DNA of 34,996 nucleotides from CAZTPJ01 sp964614515 (GTDB taxonomy: Bacteria > Planctomycetota > Phycisphaerae > Phycisphaerales > UBA1924), in contig CAZTPJ010000037.1 of the NCBI GenBank assembly GCA_964614515.1, forward strand, positions 1-34,996. The letters are read 5' to 3'. Below the pieces are notes generated by a model. That model ran no database searches and had not been told where the DNA came from. It saw only the letters and a program-made list of their open reading frames with translations. Made by a program: the position numbers and the translations under genes. This document shows, piece by piece, positions 1 to 9,235 of the stretch. How positions within the stretch are numbered: position 1 is the first letter of the stretch; each line of letters starts with the position of its first letter.

Positions 1-1
1 T

Positions 2-502
2 GAGGCGCTCGCGGGGCGATTGAAGTTCTATCAAAACGCCGTGGGCGCTGTGCCCAGCCCGATGGACTGCTTCCTGCTCCTGCGCAGCACCAAGACGCTG
101 CACGTCCGCATGGATCGACACTGCGACAACGCGATGAAGGTCGCGCGGTTTCTGGAGAAGCACCCGGCCGTGGAGAGCATCACATACCCCGGCCTCGAAT
201 CACACCCACAGCACGCGATCGCAAAGCGGCAGATGCGCGGCCACGGCGGCATGATCACGATCATCCTCCGCGGCGGGCTTGACGCCTCGCGAAAGATGCT
301 CGAACGCGTGCGAATCTTCTCGCTCGCCGAATCCCTCGGCGGCGTCGAAAGCCTCATCGAACACCCCGCCATCATGACCCACGCCAGCATCCCGCCGGAC
401 CTGCGTGCACAAATCGGCATCTCCGACGGCCTCGTGCGCCTGTCCGTGGGGATCGAGGATGTGGAGGATCTGGTGGCGGATTTGGAGCGGGCGCTGGGGT
501 GA
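2..502 (+). CDS. Cystathionine gamma-synthase/lyase-type PLP enzyme, 3' part
   Basis: This is the C-terminal 166 residues of a Cys/Met-metabolism PLP-dependent enzyme (cystathionine gamma-synthase, gamma-lyase or a close relative). The frame is open to the left window edge and stops at 500-502, so the start and the PLP-lysine half lie outside. The string QNAVGAVPSPMDCFLLLRS, then KTLHVRMDRHCDNA and a late AESLGGVESLIEHPA, are the standard C-terminal landmarks of the family. AESLGGVES belongs to the active-site region near the substrate carboxylate. Family members are soluble fold-type I enzymes of transsulfuration, acting on O-acyl-homoserine or cystathionine. The sequence seen cannot separate synthase from lyase. 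The next gene converges on it with a 25-bp gap. I am confident of the family but not of the exact reaction. Confidence 0.9.
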   Translation, partial: EALAGRLKFYQNAVGAVPSPMDCFLLLRSTKTLHVRMDRHCDNAMKVARFLEKHPAVESITYPGLESHPQHAIAKRQMRGHGGMITIILRGGLDASRKMLERVRIFSLAESLGGVESLIEHPAIMTHASIPPDLRAQIGISDGLVRLSVGIEDVEDLVADLERALG

Positions 503-527
503 GGCAAGCGCGGCTGTCGCTCAGTGT

Positions 528-2096
528 TTACGAGGTTTGCGTGAGCCTGCCTTCGCTCAGCGCGTTCCAATCTTTGAATACATGCATGGGGTCGCAAAGA
601 GCCGACATCGCCGGACTGCGTTCCGCGCCGATCAGCAGGCCGTGGACTCGCAGATGCAATGACTTTCGAGCCGAAGCCACGGCGGTTGTGGTGGTGCCGG
701 GAACGGGGAACTCGCCGTCGCTGACGACGATCACATCCGCTCTTGACCACTTGGCGGCTTCGACGCGCTTGAGCGCCCGGCTCATCGGCTCGGCTACGTC
801 TGTGCCGCCGTGGAACGAGCAGCCGAGGAATTCCAAGAGGGCTTGCACGCTTCCGCGTTTGGTCGTCAGGTCGAACTCGGCCACTTGCGTTGGCCCGCTG
901 AAGGCGTACAGGAAGCAATCTCGCTTTTCCAGGCTTGCGATTCGAACGGCTTCGAGCGTAACTGCCTTGGCTATGGTTTCGGGCGAGCCCTGCATGGAGC
1001 CGGACGTGTCGAGGCAAACGATGATCGGGCCGCGTTCCTGTTTCCTCTTCGGGCGATTGGCGTCGCGGGCCTCCGTGCCTGCGTCGTCGGCCATGAACCG
1101 CCCCTGCTCAACGCCGCGCACGCGGTACGTCGCCAAGGCCCGCTCGGCCCGCTTGGCGTGCCACAGCAGACGAAGCGCGGGGCGGATAAACAGGATCGCT
1201 TCAGATGGGAGCATCCGGGCGATGTCGCCCGAGCGTTCCACGCCTCGCGTGTCGTGCGGCACGGCGGGCGTGTGGATGTCGCGGAGTTCGGCGGGAGCGC
1301 GGCGGACGGGGCCGAAGAGGCGTTCGAGGATCGGTGCCTCATCGGGCTTCTCGGTACTCTGCATCCTTCCGAGTTGGCGCACCACGTCCTGAATCTGCGG
1401 CAGTTTCTTGAGCAAGCCCGCCAATCGCTTGGCATCCTGCCAACCGGTGTGGCGCAGCACGGTGCGCGACAGGTCCCAGCCAAGGCCACACATGCCGCCG
1501 AGTTCGCCGAAGACCTCTTCGATGGCGGCCCAGGCACGAAGGCGTTCGCCCCATGCGGCGGCCATCGCGGCGGCGGCTTCTTCGCCCGCTTTCGTGGCGG
1601 CCTGTTGTTCCGCCTGCGCACGCAACTTGTTCTTGTCGGCCTGCGAGAGCGGCGGCCCGGCCTTCTTCTTCGTCTCAATGCCGCCGACTTGCTGCGGCTG
1701 GCGGCGCTTCTCTTCGATTGCCACCAACTCCCGAAAGAGCTGGTCGGCATTCCGCGCTGTCCGGGTGTCCGCTGCCGTGGCCTCGTCGATGATGCTGAGC
1801 ATCACCGCGTCGGTGAGGTCCGGCGTCTCGCGGCAATAGCGAGGCAGGCCCGATTCGTCGAGCCACCCCACGATCTTCTCTTTGATCGGCGAAGCGGGCC
1901 ACGGGAGCGTGTGGGCCTGCGGGACGCGGCCTTCGAGCAAGGCCGCGCGAAGGTCGGCGACGCCCGTGATGCGGGCTTCGAGATCGTGGCCCGGCCCGGT
2001 GACGACGGCGGCGTACAGAGCGTCCGGCAGACGCTCCAAGGCGGCGTCACGGAGCGCGACGGTTGCGCCGGGGGTGGTTGTGGGATCGGCTGGCAC
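528..2096 (-). CDS. viaA: ViaA-like VWA-domain protein
   Basis: This is a 522-residue soluble protein with a C-terminal von Willebrand A domain. The MIDAS motif DTSGSM sits near residue 363, followed by a GGTDVAEPM threonine motif and VVSDGEF, so a metal-binding VWA fold is expected from about residue 355 to 500. The N-terminal two thirds are helical and charged, with an Ala/Lys/Glu-rich stretch around residues 130-190, as in ViaA proteins. It starts with GTG at 2094-2096, six bases after the stop of the upstream MoxR ATPase gene, so the two are surely co-transcribed. In Escherichia coli ViaA binds the AAA+ protein RavA and the pair acts in a chaperone-like role linked to respiratory complexes and aminoglycoside sensitivity. 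Assignment here rests on domain order and the neighbour. The precise client is unknown. Confidence 0.85.
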   Translation of the reverse strand: MPADPTTTPGATVALRDAALERLPDALYAAVVTGPGHDLEARITGVADLRAALLEGRVPQAHTLPWPASPIKEKIVGWLDESGLPRYCRETPDLTDAVMLSIIDEATAADTRTARNADQLFRELVAIEEKRRQPQQVGGIETKKKAGPPLSQADKNKLRAQAEQQAATKAGEEAAAAMAAAWGERLRAWAAIEEVFGELGGMCGLGWDLSRTVLRHTGWQDAKRLAGLLKKLPQIQDVVRQLGRMQSTEKPDEAPILERLFGPVRRAPAELRDIHTPAVPHDTRGVERSGDIARMLPSEAILFIRPALRLLWHAKRAERALATYRVRGVEQGRFMADDAGTEARDANRPKRKQERGPIIVCLDTSGSMQGSPETIAKAVTLEAVRIASLEKRDCFLYAFSGPTQVAEFDLTTKRGSVQALLEFLGCSFHGGTDVAEPMSRALKRVEAAKWSRADVIVVSDGEFPVPGTTTTAVASARKSLHLRVHGLLIGAERSPAMSALCDPMHVFKDWNALSEGRLTQTS

Positions 2097-2102
2097 GGCG
2101 GC

Positions 2103-3572
2103 TTATCCCTGTTCCTCGCTGTCGTCGGTCCCGGTCGCATCCGGGGCAGCGTTCAAATCCAAGTCCTTCTCTACGGGCAACTGCTGGAAGCCCTGTTTGG
2201 CCTTCTCCAACCGTGCAAGCACGTCGGTCGCCCGCTTGATGTGCTCTTGAAGGTTGCGGACGGCGGGCGCGGCAAACGCGGAATCGAGCCAGATGTGACC
2301 TCGGATGTCCTGATCGAGCTGCTTCGTCTCTTGCTTCGACCAAGTCACAAACTGCGCGATCTCCTTGAGAATGCCTTCCACCCCGTTTATTCTTCCTTGA
2401 ATGTGGCCCTTGGAAAAAGGCAGATGGAGAAACAACTTCTCGTTCTGTCTCCATCCACCGTGGTTGTAGTGCCCCTGTTCTTCGGTCGTGTCGTTGCCAT
2501 CGGGTCCACGATACAGCTGCCGGTTTCGACTATCTGTCTTGGGCGTAAGTGATCGCTCTTTGTCCTCTTTCAGCTTTGCCTCCCACGCCGCCGCAATCTT
2601 GTTGAATCGTTCCGGTTCGCGCGGCGAAACAGCCCCAGCCCGTTCCTCGTACCACTTGCCGAGCGTCGCCTGCTCCTCAGGCTTGTGCCACAGACAATGC
2701 TGCAAGAGCCAGCAGTCCCACACCGACACGGCCGCACGCCCCTCGGTGTGCGCGGCCACTTGCAGCAGGAACAGCGCCTTCCGCCAGCGTCGGTCGGAAA
2801 CCGGAATCTTCTGGTCTTGGCAGAACTTCCGCATCGCCTTCAGGAGCGACGCGACCTCAGCCGGGACCGTGACCTTGAGCGCGGCCGCGTGGATGTGCTC
2901 GATGTCGGGCGGGGTGAGTCGGTCGGCTTCGGGGATGTTGGGCTTGGCTTGCCCGCGCAGGTCTAGCAACTTGGCGAACCCCAGTTCGGAGACGGGAGCG
3001 ACGTGGTACCGTACGAGAAACCGGTCGTACAAGGCGAGCAGTTCTTCCTCCTGCGGCAGTTCATTGCTTGCCCCGACCACCGACACCAAAGGCGTCTTGA
3101 TGCGCTGCGTGCCGTTGTCGAACTCCCGCTCATTCAGGAGCGTGAGCAGCGCGTTGAGGATCGCGCTGTTGGCCTTGAAAATCTCGTCGAGGAAGGCGAC
3201 GGCGGCGGTAGGCAGGTAGCCGTCGGTTTGCCGCTGGTACTTGTCTTCTTCAAGGGCCTTGATCGAGAGCGGCCCGAAGAGTTCTTCGGGTACCGAGAAG
3301 CGGGTCAGCAACCTTTCAAAGTAAGTCTGGCCGGTGAACGCGAGCCGAAGACGGCGGGCCAGTTCGCTCTTGGCCGTGCCGGGAGGCCCGATGAGCAACA
3401 CATGCTCCCCCGCGAGCGCTGCGAGGAGTGCGAGCCTGATGGGAATGTCCCGTTCGATCAGCCCTTCCGAGAGGGCATCGCGGATGTGTTGCAAGCGGGG
3501 CTTGAGCGCAGCCTGAGGCCTTGTCTGAGATTGTGTATTAGCCGTGGTCTGGTTCCCTGCCACAGAGCCCAT
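2103..3572 (-). CDS. ravA: RavA-like MoxR-family AAA+ ATPase
   Basis: This is a 489-residue AAA+ ATPase. Walker A is GPPGTAKS at residues 62-69, Walker B is AVAFLDE ending at residue 130, and sensor 1 is VVGASNELP near residue 165. All are typical of the MoxR clade. The length is close to E. coli RavA (about 500) and far above plain MoxR proteins (about 330), because of a C-terminal extension that in RavA carries the LARA and bundle regions. Here the last 150 residues are charged and helical. The ATG at 3570-3572 has a GGAGG ribosome site seven bases upstream, which supports this start. The VWA gene follows with a 6-bp gap, giving the classical ravA-viaA order. The expected role is a hexameric ATPase that remodels protein complexes together with ViaA. 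Confidence 0.87.
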   Translation of the reverse strand: MGSVAGNQTTANTQSQTRPQAALKPRLQHIRDALSEGLIERDIPIRLALLAALAGEHVLLIGPPGTAKSELARRLRLAFTGQTYFERLLTRFSVPEELFGPLSIKALEEDKYQRQTDGYLPTAAVAFLDEIFKANSAILNALLTLLNEREFDNGTQRIKTPLVSVVGASNELPQEEELLALYDRFLVRYHVAPVSELGFAKLLDLRGQAKPNIPEADRLTPPDIEHIHAAALKVTVPAEVASLLKAMRKFCQDQKIPVSDRRWRKALFLLQVAAHTEGRAAVSVWDCWLLQHCLWHKPEEQATLGKWYEERAGAVSPREPERFNKIAAAWEAKLKEDKERSLTPKTDSRNRQLYRGPDGNDTTEEQGHYNHGGWRQNEKLFLHLPFSKGHIQGRINGVEGILKEIAQFVTWSKQETKQLDQDIRGHIWLDSAFAAPAVRNLQEHIKRATDVLARLEKAKQGFQQLPVEKDLDLNAAPDATGTDDSEEQG

Positions 3573-3619
3573 CGCGACACCTCCACGATCGAAACTCCTA
3601 TGCCCAGCTATCGCAACAG

Positions 3620-3647
3620 AGTATAGGGAATGACAGGTTTAGCACAA
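3620..3647 (-). promoter_or_regulatory. Candidate sigma-70 promoter of ravA-viaA
   Basis: Read on the minus strand there is TTGTGC (3642-3647), a 16-bp spacer and TATACT (3620-3625). The -10 box matches five of six consensus bases and the -35 only three. A start near 3613 would give a leader of about 40 nt before the ribosome site of the MoxR gene. This is inference from sequence only. Confidence 0.35.
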
Positions 3648-4143
3648 CAGGTTGTCCACCTTCATCAATGAGTGCCGATGATTGTCGTCCTATAACGCGG
3701 ATTCCGGCCACGATTTTGCAGTTGACACGCGGTTGGTCTTCCAGTATGGTGCATCTTCACGGAGGCAGAGAGAGAGCCGGCCGGGTGTGGCCGGGGTTCC
3801 GGTTTGCGCGACAACTCGGCTTCGTTTCGGCGTGGCCGGGTGTGAGTCGTGGCGCGCCGGGGGAGTTTTCCTTGAGTAAGGGAGGGCACGGCCGGGGTGA
3901 AGACCCGGGCTGACCCTCCGCGCTGACGGCGCTGTAGACGAGTGTTGGCGGTGTGGCGGAGTGGCCGTGGTGCTTGGTGAGTCAATCATGTCGATGCGTG
4001 GCCATGCACGCTGCCGACGCAGGTGGCGGGGAAGCCCGTTTGAAACGGGCTTGGGTGCCTTGAAGCGTTGTACGAGTCGTTCGAGTGCTGTCGTCCGGGT
4101 GGGGTAGTCGGGCCGAATGCGGCCGGGAATGCCGTGAGTTCGG

Positions 4144-4173
4144 CATGGCCATGCAGGGCCACGGCCGTGGCAC
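4144..4173 (+). repeat. 30-bp CATGGCC dispersed repeat, copy 1
   Basis: It begins CATGGCCATGCAGGG and ends GGCCGTGGCAC. Related copies lie at 12265-12294 (inverted), 16035-16064, 23545-23568 (24 bp) and 23650-23679, all between genes. The ends are partly complementary, so the element could fold as a hairpin. Confidence 0.65.
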
Positions 4174-4318
4174 GCGGCCCCTCCGGATCCGACAGACTTT
4201 GGCGGTTGTATCCGGGGGCATGTGGCGGTACACTGGCGGTTCTGACGGCCTGTCCGCGGGGCGGGCCTTCAGGAGGGTTGCAGCGCGCCAACCGGCGCGA
4301 CTGGAAGGAAGGGTTCAC

Positions 4319-7300
4319 ATGTTCACGAACATGAAGGCGGCGCGGTGCTTTGTCGGATCGCTTCTCGGACTGTTGACCGCCACGGCCGTGGCGCAGGTGA
4401 CGCCGACGTTCGTCACGGAGTTTGAGTATGCCGGTGGTACGGTGATCTCGCCGTCGCGCCCGCTTGAAGAGCAACTTCGCAACGTGGGCGGGCGTGTGGT
4501 GATCCCGGAGTTTCCGATCCCCGGCGGCGGGACGATCGACCTGGAACTGACGCGCTTTCATGTGACGACGCCGGCGACGAAGTTCGTCGTCGGTCGCAAG
4601 GGCCAGCCGGATCAGGTGCTGGACTTCGATCATCAGAGCATCGTGCATCTTCGCGGCAAGGTGGCGGGCGTGGATACATCGCACGTCGTGTTGACGGTGT
4701 CGCCGTGGGGGAGCGCAGGTCGCATCGAGATGACGCCGAGCGGCCCAATCTATGGGATTGCCTCGCGGATGGATGCGCAGACGCCGCTGCCCGACGGCCG
4801 TCTGGTCGTGTTCCCCGGCAAGAGCGGATTTTCGCCGACCTCGTCGATGCCCGCGTGGTGCGGGACGGACACGTCGGGGTGGAAGCCGATCGCGCCGCCG
4901 CAGGGAGCGCCCGATGGTGGGCTGCGCATCAAGGGCCTGCAACAACTTCAACTCGCCGTCGAAACGGACTATGAGTACTACTCACGGTACAACGACCTCA
5001 ACGCGGCCGGAGCGTATGTCGTGCAACTCTTCGCGCAGGTGAGCGACATCTACATTCGCGACGTGAACTGCCATGTGCAACTGACGTTCGTGCGGCTGTG
5101 GGATGATCCCAACGACCTGTTCAACGAACCTGATCCGCTCGGGCCGTTTCGCAACTACTGGAACGCGAATATGGGTCATGTGACGCGAGACACGGCCCTG
5201 TTCCTCTCCGGGCGACGAAATCTGCCATGGGGTGGCGTGGCATACCTGCCCGGTTTGTGCAACAACAACTCATATTCCGTGTGTGGCTATACAACCGGTT
5301 TCTTCGCCGACCCCACCATTCCGCACGTCTTCAACCACGACATCATGGTGACGGCCCACGAGATCGGGCACAACTGCAACACGCCGCACACCCACGACCT
5401 TGGCCTTGACGAGTGTGACGATGGCACGAGCCAGCCTCAGCGAGGGACCATCATGTCATACTGCGGCCAGACATTCACCGGCGGCAACGCGAATCAAGAC
5501 CTGCGATTTGACACGGTGACGGCCGGGATCATGTACGACTACACCCACTCGGTCAGTTGTCTCGCCGATGACTGCAACGGCAACGGCGTGGCCGACGCGA
5601 CGGACATCACGAACGGCACCAGTCTGGACCTCAACGGCAACGGCATTCCGGATGAATGTGAAGACTGCAACAACAACCAGCGCCTGGACGATGAGGACAT
5701 TCGACTTGGCTTCAGCCTCGACCTCAACGGCAACGGCATCCCCGACGAATGCGAGCCGGATTGCAACAACAACGGCGTGCCTGACGACATGGACTTCCTG
5801 CCGCGCATCGGCAACATCGTCTTCCACGACAACTTCGAAACCGACACGGGCTGGACGCTGACGAACTTGGGCGCCACCAGCGGCGACTGGGAGCGCGGCG
5901 TGCCGGTGAACGATCCGCAGTGGGAGTATGACCCCGCCAGCGATTATGACGGCTCGGGTCAGTGCATGCTCACCGAGAACGCGCCGGGCAACACCGACGT
6001 GGACAACGGCGCGACGCGCATCACCTCGCCGCGAATCGACATGAGCGTCGGCGGCCTCTCCGTCTCGTATGCGTATTACCTGAATCTGACGCGATCGGGC
6101 CAGGAGGATCGGATTCTCGTCGAGGGCAACTCCGCCGACGGCGCCGGGGCCTGGGCGCAGCTCGCCTCGCACAACACCAACGGCGGCCTCGACTGGCGCG
6201 TCCACGTCATCACGCCGCAGGACTTCATCAACGCCGGACTCGCGCAGACCTCGACCATGCGCTTCCGCTTCACCATCAACGACAGCAATCCGCAGAGCAT
6301 CGTTGAAGGCGGGCTTGACGCGTTCATCGTCGGCGAATACATCCCGGCCGTGAGCGTGGACACCAACCTCAACTGGATCCCCGACGAGTGCGAGCCGGAC
6401 TGCGACAACAACCAGGTCATGGACTACGCCCAGATTCAGGCGAACATGGCTTTGGACCTGAATCGCAACATGATCCTCGATTCGTGCGAAGACTGCAACA
6501 ACAACCAGACACCCGACATCATCGACCTCGATCATGCACACAACGTCTGGATCACCACCAAGGAACAGCCCATCATCCGCGAATACTTCTCGCTCTACGG
6601 CACGCAAACCAACCTCTCCGACAACGCCGGCATCCAGGAAGGACAGGATCTCATCATCACGCCCGATCGCCGCGTGCTCGTGACGAGCAAACTCGACTCG
6701 CGCGTGCTCGAGTTCTCCGTCGGCGGACAGTTCGTCGGCAATCTTGTGAGCAGCGGCGCGGGCGGACTGTCTGATCCCGCCGGGATGCTCGTGCATAACG
6801 ATGACCTGCTCGTCGCCAGCGCCGGCACCAACAGCGTCAAGCGATATGACCTGACCACGGGCGCATCACTGGGCGACTTCATCGCCGCGGGTTCCGGCGG
6901 ACTCGTCGGTCCCTTCGGCGTGACGCACGGCCTCAATGGCAATATCTTCGTCACGTCCAGCGACAACCGAGTACTCGAATATGACGCGGACACGGGCGCG
7001 TTCATCGGCGAGTTTGTCACGGCCGGCAGCGGCGGACTCAGTGAACCGCGCGGACTCCTCTTCATGCCAGAGACCGACAAACTCCTCGTCGTCAGTTACG
7101 GCTCCAACAATGTGCTTCAGTATGACGGAACGACCGGCGCGTTTGAACGCCAGTTCAACGTCAACGGCACGGCCACGGTCCTCACGCTCGATCAGCCGTG
7201 GTGCATCCGCCGTGGACCCGAGGGACACGTCTACGTCAGCCGCTCGCACGATCACGAATCCGGCGGCGGCGGGCCTTCGCCCCTCCACCTCACCAACGCC

Positions 7301-7705
7301 CGCATCTATCACTTCAATCCCGTCAGCGGCTTCCTCGAACGGGCGTACATCCAGGGCGTGAACTCCGGTATCGAACACGCAACCGGCTTTGACTTCGTGC
7401 CCGACGCGGGGACGGATTGCAACTTCAACCAGATCCCCGATGAATGCGACATCACGTCCGGGCGTTCGCAGGATGTGAACAACAACGGCATCCCCGATGA
7501 ATGCGAAGGCAACGTCTGCTACCCCGACTGCGACCAGTCCACCGGCCCCGGCGTCCTCGACATCTTCGACTTCCTCTGCTTCGGCAACAACTTTGATCAG
7601 GGCAACGCGTACGCCTGCGACTGTGACACCAGCACGGGGCCGGGGGTGTGTGACATCTTTGATTTTCTGTGCTTCGGGAATGCGTTTAGTGTGGGGTGTC
7701 CATAG
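4319..7705 (+). CDS. Exported M12B-like metalloprotease with Ca-binding repeats, propeller and C-terminal tag
   Basis: This is an exported multidomain zinc protease of 1128 residues. The ATG at 4319 has GGAAGGAAGGG five bases upstream and gives a signal peptide (positive start, hydrophobic LLGLLTATAVAQ). Longer upstream readings lack this. A propeptide-like region precedes the metzincin motif HEIGHNCNTPH with zinc ligands H347, H351 and H357, general base E348 and a Met-turn IMSYC at M379, as in adamalysin/reprolysin (M12B) peptidases. Thrombospondin-3-like calcium repeats (NGNGIPDEC, about residues 420-500, with single copies later) flank a jelly-roll-like segment. A propeller with NHL-like repeats occupies about 740-1035. 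The last 62 residues are the shared Cys-rich dockerin-like module. It is the first of five exported genes in tandem. The substrate is unknown. Confidence 0.85.
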   Translation: MFTNMKAARCFVGSLLGLLTATAVAQVTPTFVTEFEYAGGTVISPSRPLEEQLRNVGGRVVIPEFPIPGGGTIDLELTRFHVTTPATKFVVGRKGQPDQVLDFDHQSIVHLRGKVAGVDTSHVVLTVSPWGSAGRIEMTPSGPIYGIASRMDAQTPLPDGRLVVFPGKSGFSPTSSMPAWCGTDTSGWKPIAPPQGAPDGGLRIKGLQQLQLAVETDYEYYSRYNDLNAAGAYVVQLFAQVSDIYIRDVNCHVQLTFVRLWDDPNDLFNEPDPLGPFRNYWNANMGHVTRDTALFLSGRRNLPWGGVAYLPGLCNNNSYSVCGYTTGFFADPTIPHVFNHDIMVTAHEIGHNCNTPHTHDLGLDECDDGTSQPQRGTIMSYCGQTFTGGNANQDLRFDTVTAGIMYDYTHSVSCLADDCNGNGVADATDITNGTSLDLNGNGIPDECEDCNNNQRLDDEDIRLGFSLDLNGNGIPDECEPDCNNNGVPDDMDFLPRIGNIVFHDNFETDTGWTLTNLGATSGDWERGVPVNDPQWEYDPASDYDGSGQCMLTENAPGNTDVDNGATRITSPRIDMSVGGLSVSYAYYLNLTRSGQEDRILVEGNSADGAGAWAQLASHNTNGGLDWRVHVITPQDFINAGLAQTSTMRFRFTINDSNPQSIVEGGLDAFIVGEYIPAVSVDTNLNWIPDECEPDCDNNQVMDYAQIQANMALDLNRNMILDSCEDCNNNQTPDIIDLDHAHNVWITTKEQPIIREYFSLYGTQTNLSDNAGIQEGQDLIITPDRRVLVTSKLDSRVLEFSVGGQFVGNLVSSGAGGLSDPAGMLVHNDDLLVASAGTNSVKRYDLTTGASLGDFIAAGSGGLVGPFGVTHGLNGNIFVTSSDNRVLEYDADTGAFIGEFVTAGSGGLSEPRGLLFMPETDKLLVVSYGSNNVLQYDGTTGAFERQFNVNGTATVLTLDQPWCIRRGPEGHVYVSRSHDHESGGGGPSPLHLTNARIYHFNPVSGFLERAYIQGVNSGIEHATGFDFVPDAGTDCNFNQIPDECDITSGRSQDVNNNGIPDECEGNVCYPDCDQSTGPGVLDIFDFLCFGNNFDQGNAYACDCDTSTGPGVCDIFDFLCFGNAFSVGCP
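7517..7702 (+). repeat. 62-residue C-terminal module, copy 1
   Basis: The coding segment for the terminal tag of the M12B-like protease runs from CYPDCDQ to FSVGCP. It contains two copies of an EF-hand-like loop followed by IFDFLCFGN, and eight cysteines. It is exactly 186 nt, the same length as the three other copies. Confidence 0.85.
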
Positions 7706-7780
7706 CGGCTAGCATCTTTCCGGGCCGAGTTGATCGTGCGTCACACGATATCTCGGCTCTGACAACTCGGAGGCATAGCG

Positions 7781-9235
7781 ATGGCAAGTCATGCGATCAC
7801 GAGTTGCTGTGTGCGCGCAACGTGGGTTGGGATGTTCGTGGCGGTAGGTGCTGCGGCCGGTCAATCGCCTCTCTGGGAGCGGCAGTTCGGGACGAGCCGG
7901 CACGAACTATTGCGTGCGGGGGCGCCGGATGGTGCAGGAGGGTTGTTCGTTGGCGGCGGGACGTTTGGGCATCTTGGCGGCGTGAACGCCGGGCGGTTGG
8001 ACGCATGGCTGGCTCGCTACAACGACTCAGGCGACCAGATCTGGGTGCGACAGTTCGGCACCAGCGTTGACGATGGTCTTGAAGCCATCGCCGCGGATTC
8101 GACCGGCGGGGCGTTTGTCGGTGGATTCACCGATGGCGACCTTGGCGGAACCAGCGCTGGCGATCGTGATGCGTGGCTGGCGCGATATGACAGCGATGGT
8201 GATCAGGTTTGGATCGTGCAGCGCGGCAGTGTCGGCTTCGACGGCATCGCGCGAATCGCGCCGGATGGTTCGGGCGGCGTGTTCGTCTGCGGCTACACGA
8301 GCGGAGATATCGGCGGGTCGAACGCCGGCGACTTTGATGCGTGGATCGCACGCTATGATGAGCACGGGCGCGAGTTATGGATTCGGCAGTTGGGGACGGG
8401 GTACTTCGACATCGCGCAAGCGATCGCGTTCGATGGGTCTGGCGGCGCGTATGTGACCGGAAGCACCAGCCACCACCTTGGTGGAGTCAATCGTGGACTT
8501 TCAGATGTCTGGCTGGCGAGGTACGGAGCTTCGGGCGAACAGATCTGGATACGTCAGTTCGGCACGCAGAGTTCCGAAGCCCCTTTCGGCATTGCGGTGG
8601 ACGCCTCGGCCAACGTCTATCTCGGCGGGTTGACGACAGGCGCGTTCTATCCGGGTGTCCGAACTGGCGGTGCCGATGCATGGTTGTCCAAGTTTGATGG
8701 TGCTGGCAATCAAATCTGGATTCGTCAGTTTGGCACGGACGCTGACGATGCGGTTCGCGGCGTCGCAACCGACGCTTTCGGCGGAGTGTTTGTGTGCGGC
8801 GAAACGCACGGCAACCTCGGCGGTTTGAACATTGGCATGGCTGACGCCTGGCTCGCGCGGTTTGACGACCAGGGCCGACAGGTCTGGCTTCGACAATTTG
8901 GAACCACGGTCACGGATGCCGCTCAAGTGATCGTCACGGACTTTGATGGCAGGCTCTACCTGGGCGGGTCTACAGAGGGCGATTTAGCTGGGCCTGGCGC
9001 TGGCGATGGAGATGTCTGGATCGCGCGTTGGACAACCGATTCCTCATGCTATCCGGATTGTGATCAATCCACCGGCCCCGGCGTCCTCGACATTTTCGAC
9101 TTCCTCTGCTTTGGCAACCGTTTCACGGCCGGGGATCCTTACGCTTGCGACTGCGATACCTCAACCGGTCCCGGCATCTGCGACATCTTTGACTTTCTCT
9201 GCTTCGGCAACGCGTTCAGCGCGGGGTGTCCATAG
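7781..9235 (+). CDS. Exported SBBP-repeat beta-propeller protein with C-terminal tag
   Basis: This exported repeat protein has 484 residues. The ATG at 7781 is preceded by CGGAGG with a 7-bp gap, and the N-terminus is a signal peptide ending near AAAGQ. The body consists of seven repeats of about 57 residues with the signature W-x-R-Q-F-G-T, a central GGxFVGG-like strand and DAWLARYD. This matches SBBP (beta-propeller) repeats, and seven units suit a seven-bladed propeller. The final 62 residues are the dockerin-like module shared with the neighbours. No catalytic motif is visible, so binding or scaffolding at the surface is more likely than catalysis. It starts 75 bp after the protease gene in the same direction, so co-transcription is possible. 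The function is otherwise unknown. Confidence 0.85.
   Translation: MASHAITSCCVRATWVGMFVAVGAAAGQSPLWERQFGTSRHELLRAGAPDGAGGLFVGGGTFGHLGGVNAGRLDAWLARYNDSGDQIWVRQFGTSVDDGLEAIAADSTGGAFVGGFTDGDLGGTSAGDRDAWLARYDSDGDQVWIVQRGSVGFDGIARIAPDGSGGVFVCGYTSGDIGGSNAGDFDAWIARYDEHGRELWIRQLGTGYFDIAQAIAFDGSGGAYVTGSTSHHLGGVNRGLSDVWLARYGASGEQIWIRQFGTQSSEAPFGIAVDASANVYLGGLTTGAFYPGVRTGGADAWLSKFDGAGNQIWIRQFGTDADDAVRGVATDAFGGVFVCGETHGNLGGLNIGMADAWLARFDDQGRQVWLRQFGTTVTDAAQVIVTDFDGRLYLGGSTEGDLAGPGAGDGDVWIARWTTDSSCYPDCDQSTGPGVLDIFDFLCFGNRFTAGDPYACDCDTSTGPGICDIFDFLCFGNAFSAGCP
9047..9232 (+). repeat. 62-residue C-terminal module, copy 2
   Basis: This is the coding segment for the tag of the SBBP protein, from CYPDCDQ to FSAGCP, 186 nt. 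It shares long identical DNA runs with copy 1 (for example the 5' part around STGPGVLDI), which suggests duplication or gene conversion of the module. Confidence 0.85.

Larger units (their letters stand above)
3573..4318. other. Long divergent intergenic region
   Basis: This 746-bp spacer lies between divergent genes. Open frames here are short, lack family resemblance and overlap one another on both strands, so I call no gene. It holds the candidate ravA promoter, a perfect hairpin AAGCCCGTTT-G-AAACGGGCTT at 4032-4052 without a T-run, and one copy of a 30-bp dispersed repeat (4144-4173). A possible promoter for the downstream protease gene is TTGTAT (4206-4211), 17 bp, TACACT (4229-4234), which is weak evidence. 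Confidence 0.5.

Noticed and set aside
810..2552. 580-residue open frame on the plus strand
   Set aside because: It lies antisense to the VWA and MoxR genes, both of which have clear motifs. The frame is Leu/Arg/Gly-rich in the manner of GC-rich shadow frames and shows no domain.
3665..3989. Small minus-strand genes in the ravA-protease spacer
   Set aside because: Overlapping frames of about 100 residues in GC-rich spacer show no ribosome site or protein-like composition.
4032..4052. Rho-independent terminator
   Set aside because: The stem is perfect, but it has no T-run, lies between divergent genes and ends no transcript that I can identify.
4085..4318. Longer N-terminus for the metalloprotease
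   Set aside because: It would run through a dispersed repeat, lacks a ribosome site and would bury the clear signal peptide that begins at 4319.
5456..6796. 446-residue open frame on the minus strand
   Set aside because: It is antisense to the calcium-repeat and jelly-roll part of the metalloprotease. The Val/Ala/Asp-rich composition mirrors the opposite codons.
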